Shown piece after piece: positions 27,260 to 36,085 of a DNA stretch of 64,000 bases (position 1 is the first letter of the stretch; each line of letters begins with the position of its first letter). Source of the stretch: Paracraurococcus lichenis. GTDB lineage: Bacteria; Pseudomonadota; Alphaproteobacteria; Acetobacterales; Acetobacteraceae. Below the pieces are notes generated by a model. The model had not been told where the DNA came from. It did no database searches and worked only from the letters and a program-made list of their open reading frames with translations. The translations under genes were made by a program, and so were the position numbers. The stretch is taken from contig NZ_JAUTWS010000016.1 of NCBI RefSeq assembly GCF_030657435.1, positions 93,763 to 157,762 on the forward strand, in the 5' to 3' direction.

Positions 27260-28168
27260 ATGTTCAGCCGCCGCACCCTGATCGGCGCGACCGCCGCCAT
27301 GGCCGCCGCGCCCGCCGCCCTCCGCGCCCAGGCCTGGAAGGGCCAGTATCCCGAGCTGGTCTTCGCCATCATCCCGTCGGAGAACGCCTCGGGCGTCATC
27401 AACCGCTACACGCCCTTCGTCGAGAGCCTGACGCGGACGCTCGGCACCAAGGTGACGCTGCGCGTCGCCAACGACTACGCCGCGGTCATCGAGGGCCAGC
27501 GCGCCGGCAACATCCACCTCGCCAGCTACGGCCCCTCCTCCTTCGCCCGGGCGCTGATGACCGGCGCGCAGATCGAGGCCTTCGCCATCGAGGTCAACCT
27601 CGACGGCACCAAGGGCTACCACTCCGTCTTCTACGTGAGGAAGGACAGCCCCTACCAGACGATCGAGGACCTGAAGGGCAGGAACCTCGGCCTGGTCGAC
27701 CCGAACAGCACCTCGGGCAACAACGTGCCGCGCTTCGCCATGAACAAGATGGGCATCAACCCCGATCAGTTCTTCGGCAAGGTGGTCTATACCGGCAGCC
27801 ACGAGAATGCGGTGATCGCGCTCGGCCAGGGGACGGTCGACGTCGCCGCCAACTGGTGGAACGACGAGCAGGAGAGCAACCTGTTGCGCATGGCGCGCAA
27901 GGGAATGGTAAAGGCGGAGGATTTCCGCATCATCTTCAAGTCCGAGCAGATCGTGAACTCGCCCCTCGCCTACCTCACCAGCCTGCCGGCCGAGCTGCGC
28001 GCCGCCATCCGCACCGCCGTGCTGGAGATGCCGGAGAAGGACAGGGCGGCGTTCGACGCGATCTACGAGGGCAAGCAGAAGCCCTGGGAGCCGGTGGACA
28101 ATGCCGCCTACCAGCCGATCATCGAGCTGAACCGCTTCGTCGACAACCTGCGTCGCCAGCGCGGCTGA
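27260..28168 (+). CDS. phnD: phosphonate-type ABC transporter substrate-binding protein
   Basis: 302 aa. The N-terminus 'MFSRRTLIGATAAMAAAP' has a twin-arginine (SRRTLIG) export signal and ends near 'ALRAQA'. The mature part has 'FAIIPSENASGVINRYTPFV', 'GRNLGLVDPNSTSGNNVPRF' and 'VDVAANWWNDEQESN', all PhnD-like. It is a periplasmic receptor for phosphonate, phosphite or a phosphate ester. Located 22 bases after phnC and 9 bases before phnE. Confidence 0.92.
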   Translation: MFSRRTLIGATAAMAAAPAALRAQAWKGQYPELVFAIIPSENASGVINRYTPFVESLTRTLGTKVTLRVANDYAAVIEGQRAGNIHLASYGPSSFARALMTGAQIEAFAIEVNLDGTKGYHSVFYVRKDSPYQTIEDLKGRNLGLVDPNSTSGNNVPRFAMNKMGINPDQFFGKVVYTGSHENAVIALGQGTVDVAANWWNDEQESNLLRMARKGMVKAEDFRIIFKSEQIVNSPLAYLTSLPAELRAAIRTAVLEMPEKDRAAFDAIYEGKQKPWEPVDNAAYQPIIELNRFVDNLRRQRG

Positions 28169-28177
28169 TCGCGGCCG

Positions 28178-29080
28178 ATGCGCAGCGGCGGCGGCGGCCT
28201 CATCGTCCTGCGCGGCGACAGGCTGGCGCCGCTCGCCGCCTCCTATGACCGGGTGCGCGCGGCCGGGCGCCGCCGCACCCTCCTCCTCGGCGCCGCCACC
28301 CTCGCCCTGCTGCTGCTCAGCGGCTGGGTGGCGCAGGTGGACCCTGTCCTGCTCTGGGCCAAGGGCGGCAATTTCCTCGGCTATTTCGACCGGCTGACGA
28401 CGCTCGAATCCGGTGCCCACGCCGGCCAGCGGGTCTGGATGGACCCGGCGGAGTGGTTCTGGGGCCTGCCGCACTGGCTCGCCCTGCTCGGCGACACGCT
28501 GCTGATGGCCTATGTCGGCACCCTGCTCGGCGCGACGGGCGGCCTCGCCGCCGGCCTGCTCTCGGCCGCGAACATCGTCCCGAACGGCTGGGTGCGGATC
28601 GGGGTGAGGCGGCTGGCGGAGTTCTGCCGCACGGTGCCCGACATCGTCTTCGCGCTGGTCTTCGTCATCGCCTTCGGCCTCGGCCCGCTGCCCGGCGTGC
28701 TCGCGCTCGCCATCCACAGCTTCGGCGCGCTCGGCAAGCAGATCTCCGAGGTGGTGGAGAACATCGACATGAAGCCTGTGGAGGGTACGATCGCCGCCGG
28801 CGCCGCCTGGACCGCCATGGCGCGCTTCGCTGTCGTGCCGCAGGTGCTCCCCGGCTTCCTCGGCTACGCGCTGCTGCGCTTCGAGATCAATGTCCGCGGC
28901 GCCGCGGTGCTGGGTTTCGTCGGGGCCGGCGGCATCGGCCAGGACCTGGTCGAGGCGATCCGCAAGTTCTACTACAACGACGTCGCGGCGCTGCTCGTCC
29001 TCGTCATCCTCACCGTCTTCGTCATCGATGCCCTGACCGGCGCGCTCCGCCGCCGCCTGCTGGAGGAGGGACGCGCATGA
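28178..29080 (+). CDS. phnE: phosphonate-type ABC transporter permease (first copy)
   Basis: 300 aa with about six membrane helices. The EAA-type cytoplasmic loop is 'GTIAAGAAWTAMARFAVVPQ', followed by 'GYALLRFEINVRGAAVLGFV' and 'GAGGIGQDLVEAIRKFYYND', characteristic of PhnE. The ATG is 9 bases after phnD; the stop overlaps the second permease gene (ATGA). Confidence 0.92.
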   Translation: MRSGGGGLIVLRGDRLAPLAASYDRVRAAGRRRTLLLGAATLALLLLSGWVAQVDPVLLWAKGGNFLGYFDRLTTLESGAHAGQRVWMDPAEWFWGLPHWLALLGDTLLMAYVGTLLGATGGLAAGLLSAANIVPNGWVRIGVRRLAEFCRTVPDIVFALVFVIAFGLGPLPGVLALAIHSFGALGKQISEVVENIDMKPVEGTIAAGAAWTAMARFAVVPQVLPGFLGYALLRFEINVRGAAVLGFVGAGGIGQDLVEAIRKFYYNDVAALLVLVILTVFVIDALTGALRRRLLEEGRA

Positions 29081-29955
29081 GCGGCAGCACGCTGCGCGTC
29101 AGCGACAGCACGCTGCGCGCCGATGCGCTGGCCCGCCTGCCGGCGCTGCGCGTCGCGCATCCCGCCGCTTTCCGCCGGCTCACGCCCGGCCGCGCGCTGG
29201 TGCTCGGCCTCCTCCTCCTCGGCACGGCGCTGCTGGCGCTCGGCATCTGGCGGCTGCAGATCGTGCCGGGCCGGCTGCTCTCCGGCCTCGGCGAGCTGCT
29301 GCACTTCGTCACGCTGATGCTGCCGCCCGATCCGGGCTCCTGGGCGCAGACGCGCCTCATCCTGCACGCCCTGGCCGAGACGCTGGCCATCGCCTTCCTC
29401 GGCACGCTGATGGCCGCGCTGCTCGGCCTGCCGCTCGGCCTCCTCGCCGCGCGCAACGCCACGGTCAATGGCGTGGTCCGCTTCCTGTCGCGGCGCCTGC
29501 TCGACAGCCTGCGCGGCATCGATGCGCTGATCTGGGCGCTGATCTGGGTCAGCGTCGTCGGCCTCGGCCCCTTCGCCGGCGTGCTGGCGGTGATGACGGG
29601 CGATATCGGCATCTTCGGCAAGATGTTCTCGGAGGCGATCGAGGCCGCCGACCGCCGGCCGCAGGAGGGCGTGGTCGCCGCCGGCGGCGAGGGGCGCGCG
29701 CGGCTGCGCTTCGGCGTGCTGCCGCAGGTGCTGCCCGTCATGGCCGGCCAGGTGCTCTACATGATCGAGAGCAATGCGCGGTCCTCCACCATCATCGGCA
29801 TCGTGGGGGCGGGCGGCATCGGGCTGATCCTGGCGGAGATGATCCGCACGCTGGAATGGCCGACCGTCGCCTTCATCGTGCTGCTGATCCTGGCCATGGT
29901 GGCGGTGATCGACGCCGTGTCGGGGCAGTTGCGGCGGCGGCTGATGGGGGCATAG
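29077..29955 (+). CDS. phnE: phosphonate-type ABC transporter permease (second copy)
   Basis: 292 aa; 'RLRFGVLPQVLPVMAGQVLY' and 'NARSSTIIGIVGAGGIGLIL' match PhnE. It forms the heterodimeric channel with the first permease. The N-terminus holds a short internal repeat (GSTLRVSDSTLRAD). Its ATG overlaps the previous stop by four bases, implying coupled translation. No phnG-M lyase genes follow. Confidence 0.92.
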   Translation: MSGSTLRVSDSTLRADALARLPALRVAHPAAFRRLTPGRALVLGLLLLGTALLALGIWRLQIVPGRLLSGLGELLHFVTLMLPPDPGSWAQTRLILHALAETLAIAFLGTLMAALLGLPLGLLAARNATVNGVVRFLSRRLLDSLRGIDALIWALIWVSVVGLGPFAGVLAVMTGDIGIFGKMFSEAIEAADRRPQEGVVAAGGEGRARLRFGVLPQVLPVMAGQVLYMIESNARSSTIIGIVGAGGIGLILAEMIRTLEWPTVAFIVLLILAMVAVIDAVSGQLRRRLMGA

Positions 29956-30010
29956 CGCCCGCGGCCCGGACGGGGCAGGCTGGGCGCCTGCAACCGGGAT
30001 GGGGTGGCCG

Positions 30011-30469
30011 ATGCTGCGGATCCGCGAGGACGACCTGACGGGGGAGGCGGTGCGGGCGCTGCTGGCCCTGCATCTCGCCGGGATGCATGCGAACTCCCCG
30101 CCCGGGCATGTCTTCGCGCTCGACCTCTCCGGCCTGCAGGTGCCGGAGGTGACGGTGTTCACCGCCTGGGATGAGGAGGCGATCGCCGGCGTCGGCGCGC
30201 TGAAGGAACTCGGCGACGGGACGGCCGAGGTGAAGTCCATGCGGACCCATCCGGACCATCTGCGCAAGGGCGTGGCGGCGGCGATCCTCGAGCATATCAT
30301 CGCCACGGCGCGCGCCCGCGGCCTCGGGCGGCTGAGCCTCGAGACGGGCAGCGGCCCGGCCTTCGAGCCGGCGCTCGCGCTGTACCGCAGGCGCGGCTTC
30401 CGCGACGGCGAAGCCTTCGGGGACTACGTCCGCAGCGAGTTCAACCAGTTCCTGCACCTCGATCTTTGA
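30011..30469 (+). CDS. GNAT family N-acetyltransferase
   Basis: 152 aa single GNAT domain. 'EVKSMRTHPDHLRKGVAAAI' contains the acetyl-CoA pyrophosphate-binding motif A, and 'GLGRLSLETGSGPAFEPALA' plus 'LYRRRGFRDGEAFGDY' complete the fold. The substrate is unknown; because it lies 55 bases after the phosphonate transporter genes on the same strand it might act on an imported amine or aminophosphonate, but this is only positional inference. ATG 30011 has GGGGTGG upstream; an ATG at 29999 is in frame. Confidence 0.85.
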   Translation: MLRIREDDLTGEAVRALLALHLAGMHANSPPGHVFALDLSGLQVPEVTVFTAWDEEAIAGVGALKELGDGTAEVKSMRTHPDHLRKGVAAAILEHIIATARARGLGRLSLETGSGPAFEPALALYRRRGFRDGEAFGDYVRSEFNQFLHLDL

Positions 30470-30500
30470 CTCGGTAGCCGTCGCCACGGGCGCGCCACGC

Positions 30501-30521
30501 GCGCTCGACCCCGTCGAGCGC
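30501..30521. terminator. hairpin downstream of the GNAT gene
   Basis: GCGCTCGAC and GTCGAGCGC form a perfect 9-base stem with a CCC loop, 31 bases after the GNAT stop. Likely transcription end of the phn transcript. Confidence 0.6.
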
Positions 30522-30535
30522 ACTCCGAGCCCCGG

Positions 30536-30622
30536 CCATGGGGCCCTTGCCGGGTCAAGGATCGGCCGCAGGCCGACCGCGCGCAGCGCGGCTGCGTCCT
30601 TGACGCGGCAAGGGCCCCATGG
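30536..30622. repeat. cruciform-like palindromic element between convergent genes
   Basis: Outer arms 30536-30561 and 30597-30622 are 26 bases long and complementary at 25 positions (CCATGGGGCCC...). The 35 bases inside consist of two adjacent perfect hairpins: TCGGCC-GCA-GGCCGA (30562-30576) and CCGCGC-GCA-GCGCGG (30577-30591). The folded form would be a four-way junction. It lies between the ends of the GNAT gene and hrpB, where a bidirectional terminator or a REP/small mobile palindrome would be expected. Confidence 0.75.
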
Positions 30623-30630
30623 CCCCCGCG

Positions 30631-33162
30631 CTACCGCCCCGGCCGCGGCGGATCGGGCTGCGCCGTCGCCGGATCCTCCGGCCAATTGTGCCTGGGGTAG
30701 CGGCCGCGCATGTCCTTGCGGGCATCGAGCCAGCCGCCTTTCCAGAAGCCCGCGAGGTCGCCGGTGACGGCGATCGGCCGGCCGGCCGGCGAGAGCAGCG
30801 CGGCCTGCAGCGGCACCTTCCCGTCGGCGAGGCGCGGCAGCGAGGCCAGGCCATAGAGGTGCTGCGCCCGCGCCTCCAGCGTCGGCACCTCCCGCGCATA
30901 GTCCACCGCCGCGCTGCGGCCCGCCGGCAGCGGCAGGCGTGCGGGCAGGGCGGCGTCCAGGCGCTGCCGCCGCTCCCAGGGCAGGGACTGCAGCAGAATG
31001 TCCGGCAGGTTCAGGCCGGCGAGTTCCGAGAGCTTCGTCATGCCGTGCAGATGTGGCGCCAGCCAGTCCTGCACGGTGGCGATCAGCGCGGCGTCGGAGA
31101 GGTCGGGCCAGGCCTCGCCCTCGCTTCTCCGCATCCAGCCGATGCGCGCCTGCACCTGCCGCGCCGTGTCCGTCCAGCGCAGGTCGCGCAGCCCGCGCTC
31201 CGCGACGGCCGCGGCGAGCGCGGCGGCGACGGCGGCCGGGTCGGCATGCGGGATGGTCGCCTCCTCCAGCACCAGCGGGCCGAAGCGCAGGCGCCGGCGG
31301 GCCTGCACGGCGCCGCTCCGGGCATCGAAGGCGGCCCCCTCCTCCCGCACGAAGCGCTCGGGGAAGCGCGCTTCCAGCGCCGCGCGGTCGAGCCTTGCCG
31401 CCATGCGGATGCGGGCCTCCGTCCCCTGCAATTCGAGGTCGACCACGGCCAGCAGCGGCGACTTCGCCAGCGGGTCGGTCGCCGGCAGCCGCGCGCCCTG
31501 GCCCCCGGCGGAGCCGGAATGCAGAGACCCGGCGAGGCGGAAGGCACCGGCCATGACGCCGCGCATGGCGGCGATCCGGTCGGGGAAGCCGGCGGCCAGC
31601 AGCGCGCCGGGATCGCCCTCCGGGTGGGTGCTGCCATGCACGCCCAGCCGCCGCCGGTGCAGCGCCGCGGCGCGGCGGATGCGCTGGATCGCCGGGCGGT
31701 CGGCATTGGGATGGTCGCCCCCGTGCAGCAGGTCGAGGCGCAGGGTGATGTCGCTCGGCGCCTCCTTCCCGCGGACCGGGTCGCGCTCCTCCAGCAGGGC
31801 GGCGAGGTCGGCGGCCATGGCCTTCTCCCCCTCCGTCTCCGCCGCCGCCAGCATGCGGGCGAGGCGCGGATGAGTGCCGAGCCGCGCCATGCGCCGTCCC
31901 ACCGCCGTCACCCGCCCTTCGCGGTCCAGCGCGTCGAGGTCGGCCAGCAGCGCCCGCGCGGCCGCCATGGCGCCGGCGGGCGGCGGGTCCAGCCAGGCGA
32001 GCGCGCCCGGCTCCGCCCCCCAGGCCGCGAGGTCGAGGGCGAGGCCCGACAACTCCTCCTCCAGGATCGCGGGCCGGTCCTGCGGCGCGAGGCCGCGATG
32101 CAGCGCCTCCGACCACAGCCGGATGGCGACGCCCGGCGCCGTGCGGCCGGCGCGCCCTGCCCGCTGCTCGGCCGCCGCCTTCGAGATCCGCACGGTGACC
32201 AGGCGCGAGAGGCCCGTCGCCGGATCGAGCCGCGGCGCCCGGCGGAAGCCGCCATCCACCACGATGCGCACGCCGGGGACGGTCAGCGAGGTCTCGGCGA
32301 TGGAGGTCGCCAGCACGACCTTGCGCCGGGGCCCGGGATTGAGGGCGCGATCCTGCTCGGCCGGCGGCATCTCGCCATGGAGGGGCAGGACATCGGCCTC
32401 GATGCCGGACAGGCGCTCGGCGGTGCGGCGGATCTCGCCCCAGCCCGGCAGGAAGGCCAGGACATCGCCGGGATGCTCACGCAGCGCGGTGCGGATGGCG
32501 CCGGCCATGGCCTCCGGCAGGTCGCGCGGGTCCTGGATGTCGCGCGGCCGGTGCTCGATGGCGACCGGGAAGGCGCGGCCCAGGCTCTCGATCCTCGGCG
32601 CCTCGCCCGGCGATCCAGGCGGCGCGGCGCCGTCGGGCGCCCCGCCGCCCATCAGCCCGGCGAAGGCGCCGCCGTCGAGCGTCGCCGACATGGCCAGCAG
32701 CCGCAGTTCCGGCCGCAGCGCCCGCTGCAGGTCGAGGCAGAGGGCCAGCGCCAGATCGGTGTCGAGGTTGCGCTCATGCGCCTCGTCGAAGAGCACGCCG
32801 GCGACGCCCTCGAGCCCCGGGTCGGACTGCAGGCGCCGCACCAGCAGCCCCTCCGTCACCACCTCCACACGCGTGCGGTCGGAGACGGCGCGGTCGAGCC
32901 GGGTGGCGAGGCCGATGGTCCCGCCGGGCGCGCCCTCCCCCACCAGTTCGGCCATGCGCCGCGCGGCGGCGCGGGCGGCGACGCGGCGCGGCTCCAGCAC
33001 CAGCAGCTTGCGGCCGGCCGCCCAGGGCTCGTCCTTCAGCACCAGCGGGACGAGCGTGGTCTTGCCCGCGCCGGGCGGCGCGATCAGCAGGGCATTCGGG
33101 CCCTCGCGCAGCGCCGCAGTCAGCGCCGGCAGGGCCTCGACGACGGGAAGGTCGGGAAGCAT
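30631..33162 (-). CDS. hrpB: ATP-dependent RNA helicase HrpB
   Basis: 843 aa, full family length. Walker A 'IAPPGAGKTTLVPL', the DEAH box 'VLFDEAHERNLDTDL', motif III 'AMSATLDGG', motif VI 'QRAGRAGRTAPGVAIRLW' and the HrpB-specific C-terminal part with 'LPAGRSAAVDY' and 'GRPIAVTGDLAGFWKGGW'. A cytoplasmic DEAH-type helicase of unclear physiological role. Start ATG 33162. Confidence 0.95.
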   Translation of the reverse strand: MLPDLPVVEALPALTAALREGPNALLIAPPGAGKTTLVPLVLKDEPWAAGRKLLVLEPRRVAARAAARRMAELVGEGAPGGTIGLATRLDRAVSDRTRVEVVTEGLLVRRLQSDPGLEGVAGVLFDEAHERNLDTDLALALCLDLQRALRPELRLLAMSATLDGGAFAGLMGGGAPDGAAPPGSPGEAPRIESLGRAFPVAIEHRPRDIQDPRDLPEAMAGAIRTALREHPGDVLAFLPGWGEIRRTAERLSGIEADVLPLHGEMPPAEQDRALNPGPRRKVVLATSIAETSLTVPGVRIVVDGGFRRAPRLDPATGLSRLVTVRISKAAAEQRAGRAGRTAPGVAIRLWSEALHRGLAPQDRPAILEEELSGLALDLAAWGAEPGALAWLDPPPAGAMAAARALLADLDALDREGRVTAVGRRMARLGTHPRLARMLAAAETEGEKAMAADLAALLEERDPVRGKEAPSDITLRLDLLHGGDHPNADRPAIQRIRRAAALHRRRLGVHGSTHPEGDPGALLAAGFPDRIAAMRGVMAGAFRLAGSLHSGSAGGQGARLPATDPLAKSPLLAVVDLELQGTEARIRMAARLDRAALEARFPERFVREEGAAFDARSGAVQARRRLRFGPLVLEEATIPHADPAAVAAALAAAVAERGLRDLRWTDTARQVQARIGWMRRSEGEAWPDLSDAALIATVQDWLAPHLHGMTKLSELAGLNLPDILLQSLPWERRQRLDAALPARLPLPAGRSAAVDYAREVPTLEARAQHLYGLASLPRLADGKVPLQAALLSPAGRPIAVTGDLAGFWKGGWLDARKDMRGRYPRHNWPEDPATAQPDPPRPGR

Positions 33163-33411
33163 GCGCGGGACATAGGCGGGACGGCGCGGAAAGTCACAGC
33201 ACAGGGCGGGCGGCCCTGCCTAACGCGGCAGGAGGGGCCATCCGGCGGTGGCCAGCGACCGTCCCTGCCGGCCGCGGCAAGATGGCCGGTCCGGCAGCCG
33301 ACCGGCGCCGTCCGTCCGGCAGCGGCCCGGCGCGCCGGGGCTCCGAGGGCCGGTCACCGTCGGCGGGGAGGCCGCCCGGTCGCGCAGCCCGGCGCGCGGA
33401 TCCGCGGCGGC
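33163..33411. other. intergenic stretch between hrpB and the small acidic gene
   Basis: About 250 very GC-rich bases. It must hold the hrpB promoter; no gene or strong hairpin recognised. Confidence 0.4.
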
Positions 33412-33741
33412 TCAGGCCTCCTCGTCGTCCTCGTCCTCGTCTTCCTCCTCGTCTTCCTCGTCGAGCGGCACGAGGAAGACGGCGAACTCCTCGGCATCGT
33501 CGCCGATCGACCCGCCCTCCCGCGCCTCCTCGAGCCCCTCCTCCCAGCGGGTGGTCTCGGCCTCGCCCGCCTCGCGCACCGTCAGCGCCGCCGTCCCGTC
33601 CCAGAGCGGCGCACCGCCCGATTCGAACTCCTTCAGGTCCTGCCCGATCAGGGAGTTGACGAGTTCCTCCGCCGAGTCGCGGGTCTCCTCGGAGAAGACG
33701 AGGACGGGGCGGCCCGCGACCTCGACGGTGTAGAGTGTCAT
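33412..33741 (-). CDS. hypothetical protein with acidic tail
   Basis: 109 aa, not recognised. The start 'MTLYTVEVAGRPVLVFSEET' suggests a small beta-alpha fold; 'DSAEELVNSLIGQDLKEFES' looks helical. The last ~20 residues are almost all Glu and Asp. No signal peptide or membrane helix. The ATG at 33741 follows 'gaaggacccagcc'. It is divergent from the DsbD gene with a 183-base gap. The acidic tail is encoded by a GAG/GAC-rich low-complexity stretch, so its length may vary among strains. Confidence 0.65.
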   Translation of the reverse strand: MTLYTVEVAGRPVLVFSEETRDSAEELVNSLIGQDLKEFESGGAPLWDGTAALTVREAGEAETTRWEEGLEEAREGGSIGDDAEEFAVFLVPLDEEDEEEDEDEDDEEA

Positions 33742-33924
33742 GGCTGGGTCCTTCCTGCGGCCGGGGTGAGGCGCGGCGGCGCCCCGCAACCCGCGGGCCG
33801 CCGCCCGGGGGAAGCGGGCCGCGCCGCCGGGAGTTCCGGCCACCGCCCGGCATCCAGCCATGGCCGCGTCACATCCCCGCGGCGCTTGCTTTGGCCGGGC
33901 GCCGATCCGTTCTATGGCTGCGCC

Positions 33925-35997
33925 ATGGCCCGCCTGCTCCTCGCCCTGCTGCTGACCCTGCTCGCGCCGCTCGCGCAGGCGGCCGAGAGCGCGGCTATCC
34001 GCTCCCCGCGCGCCACCGCCACGCTGGTGGCCGCCGCCGCCGCGGTCGCACCCGGGGAACCGGTGGAGCTCGGCCTCCGGCTCCGCCTCGCCCCCGGCTG
34101 GCACAGCTACTGGCGCAACCCGGGCGATGCCGGCGCGCCACCGGAGGTGACGGTCCTGGCGCCCGCCGGCGCCGAGGCCGGCCCGATCCGCTGGCCGGCG
34201 CCGAGCCGCATCCCGACGGGACCGCTGGTCAGCTTCGGCTACGAAGGCGAGGTGCTGCTGCCCTTCCGCCTCGCCGCCCCCGCCGGCCTCGCCCCCGGCG
34301 ACCGGCTGGCGATCGAGGCCGAGGCGACCTGGCTGGTCTGCGCCGAGCTCTGCATCCCGGAGGAAGGGCGCTTCCGCCTCGACCTGCCGGTGGCGGCGGG
34401 CGGCCGGACGGACGGCGCCCTCGCCCCGCTCTTCACCGTGGCCGAGGCGGCGGCGCCCCGCCCCTCCCCCTGGCCGGCCCGGGCGGCGCTCGCCGGCCGC
34501 GGCGGCAGCCTGACCCTGACCGGGGAGGGCCTGTCGCCCGCGACCGTGCGCGACGCCTTCTTCTTCCCGGCCGATGGCAGGCTGATCGAGAACCCGGCGC
34601 CGCAGCGTCTCTCCCTCGCCGAGGGACGCCTGGTGCTGGGCCTGGCGCGGCCCGAGGCGGCCGCGGCGCCGGCCAGCCTCGCCGGGGTCCTCGCCATCAC
34701 CGACGCGGCCGGGGTGCGCGCGGCCTATGAGGTCGCGGCGCCGGTCGGCGGCCCGGTCGAGACGGCCCCAGGGGGAGATGCCTCGGCGCTGCCGCTCTGG
34801 CAGGCGCTGCTCTCGGCCTTCCTCGGCGGCCTGATCCTGAACCTGATGCCCTGCGTCTTCCCGATCCTGGCCATGAAGGCCATGGCGCTGGCCCGCCTCT
34901 CCGGCGCGGCGCGGGCGGAGGTGCGGGCCCATGCCGCGAGCTATACCGCCGGCGTGCTGGCCTGCTTCCTGGCGCTGGCCGGGCTGCTGATCGGGCTGCG
35001 GGCCGCGGGCGTCGCCGCCGGCTGGGGCTTCCAGTTCACCGCGCCGGCCTTCGTCGCGGCCCTCGCTTGGCTGATGCTGGCGGTCGGGCTGAACCTCTCG
35101 GGCGTCTATGCCATGGGCGGGCCGGTCGGGGCGGGCGGAGCGCTCGCCGGCCGGGGCGGGCATCTCGGCAGCGCCATGACCGGGGCGCTGGCGGTGCTGG
35201 TGGCCACGCCCTGCACCGCGCCCTTCATGGCGGCCGCCGTCGGCACGGCGCTCGCGCTGCCGGCGCCCGCCACCCTCGCGGTCTTCGCCGCGCTCGGCCT
35301 CGGCCTCGCCGCGCCCTATGCGCTGCTCGGGCTCGCCCCCGGCCTCGCCCGGCTGCTGCCGCGGCCCGGGGCCTGGATGGAGCGGCTGCGCCAGGGCCTC
35401 GCCTTCCCGATGTACGGCGCCGCCGCCTGGCTGGCCTGGGTGCTGGCGCAGCAGGCGGGGTCGGACGGGCTGGCGCTGCTGCTGGCCGGCGCCGTGCTGA
35501 TCGGCTTCGCCGCCTGGGTGCTGGGCACGGCACAGCGCAGCGGCGGCAAAGGGCGCTGGGCCGGCCGGGCGCTGGCCGGGGTGGCGGCCGTCGCGGCTCT
35601 CGCCCTGCTGCCGGGCCTCGCTGCCGCCCCGCCGCGGGAGGCCGCGGCCGAGGCCGGCGCCGAACCCTGGTCCGCCGCCCGCGTCACGGCGCTGCAGGCC
35701 GAGGGACGGCCGGTCTTCGTCAACATGACGGCGGCCTGGTGCATCACCTGCAAGGTGAACGAGCAGCTCGTCCTGAAATCCGCGCCGGTCCAGGCCGCCT
35801 TCGCCGGCCGCAACATCGCCACTCTCAAGGGCGACTGGACCAATGGCGATGCGGCCATCGGCGCCCTGCTGCGCGAGCATGGGCGGGAGGGCGTGCCGCT
35901 GTACCTCCTCTACCCCGCCGGCGGCGGCGCGCCGCAGGTACTGCCGCAGGTGCTGACGGAGGGCATCGTGCTGCGGGCGCTCGACGGCGCGGGCTGA
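33925..35997 (+). CDS. DsbD-family protein-disulfide reductase (ScsB-like)
   Basis: 690 aa: signal peptide (residues 1-19), a periplasmic N-domain with 'LAPGWHSYWRNPGDAGAPPE' and two Cys in 'WLVCAELCIPEEGRF', a membrane domain of about eight helices with the two redox cysteines C310 (NLMPCVFPIL) and C430 (ATPCTAPFMA), and a C-terminal thioredoxin domain with C606-x-x-C609 (AAWCITCKVNE). It passes electrons from cytoplasmic thioredoxin to periplasmic partners, e.g. for cytochrome maturation or disulfide repair. The N-domain resembles ScsB more than E. coli DsbD. Confidence 0.92.
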   Translation: MARLLLALLLTLLAPLAQAAESAAIRSPRATATLVAAAAAVAPGEPVELGLRLRLAPGWHSYWRNPGDAGAPPEVTVLAPAGAEAGPIRWPAPSRIPTGPLVSFGYEGEVLLPFRLAAPAGLAPGDRLAIEAEATWLVCAELCIPEEGRFRLDLPVAAGGRTDGALAPLFTVAEAAAPRPSPWPARAALAGRGGSLTLTGEGLSPATVRDAFFFPADGRLIENPAPQRLSLAEGRLVLGLARPEAAAAPASLAGVLAITDAAGVRAAYEVAAPVGGPVETAPGGDASALPLWQALLSAFLGGLILNLMPCVFPILAMKAMALARLSGAARAEVRAHAASYTAGVLACFLALAGLLIGLRAAGVAAGWGFQFTAPAFVAALAWLMLAVGLNLSGVYAMGGPVGAGGALAGRGGHLGSAMTGALAVLVATPCTAPFMAAAVGTALALPAPATLAVFAALGLGLAAPYALLGLAPGLARLLPRPGAWMERLRQGLAFPMYGAAAWLAWVLAQQAGSDGLALLLAGAVLIGFAAWVLGTAQRSGGKGRWAGRALAGVAAVAALALLPGLAAAPPREAAAEAGAEPWSAARVTALQAEGRPVFVNMTAAWCITCKVNEQLVLKSAPVQAAFAGRNIATLKGDWTNGDAAIGALLREHGREGVPLYLLYPAGGGAPQVLPQVLTEGIVLRALDGAG

Positions 35998-36085
35998 GCG
36001 GTCCCTCCGACGGCGGCGCTTGTCATCCACTCGTCGCGGACTCGTCATTGCCGCGTCGCCGGTCGCGGGCTAACGCCTGACGATC

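Noticed and set aside
29077..29130. Short repeat at the start of the second phnE (STLR repeated)
   Set aside because: Only about 17 bases of similarity in a poorly conserved N-terminus; likely random or a harmless slippage duplication.
30619..35997. A very long open frame of ~1790 codons on the plus strand
   Set aside because: Only its end (33925-35997) encodes a recognisable protein, DsbD. The rest is antisense to hrpB and the acidic gene with Arg/Gly/Pro/His-rich content, a by-product of high GC.
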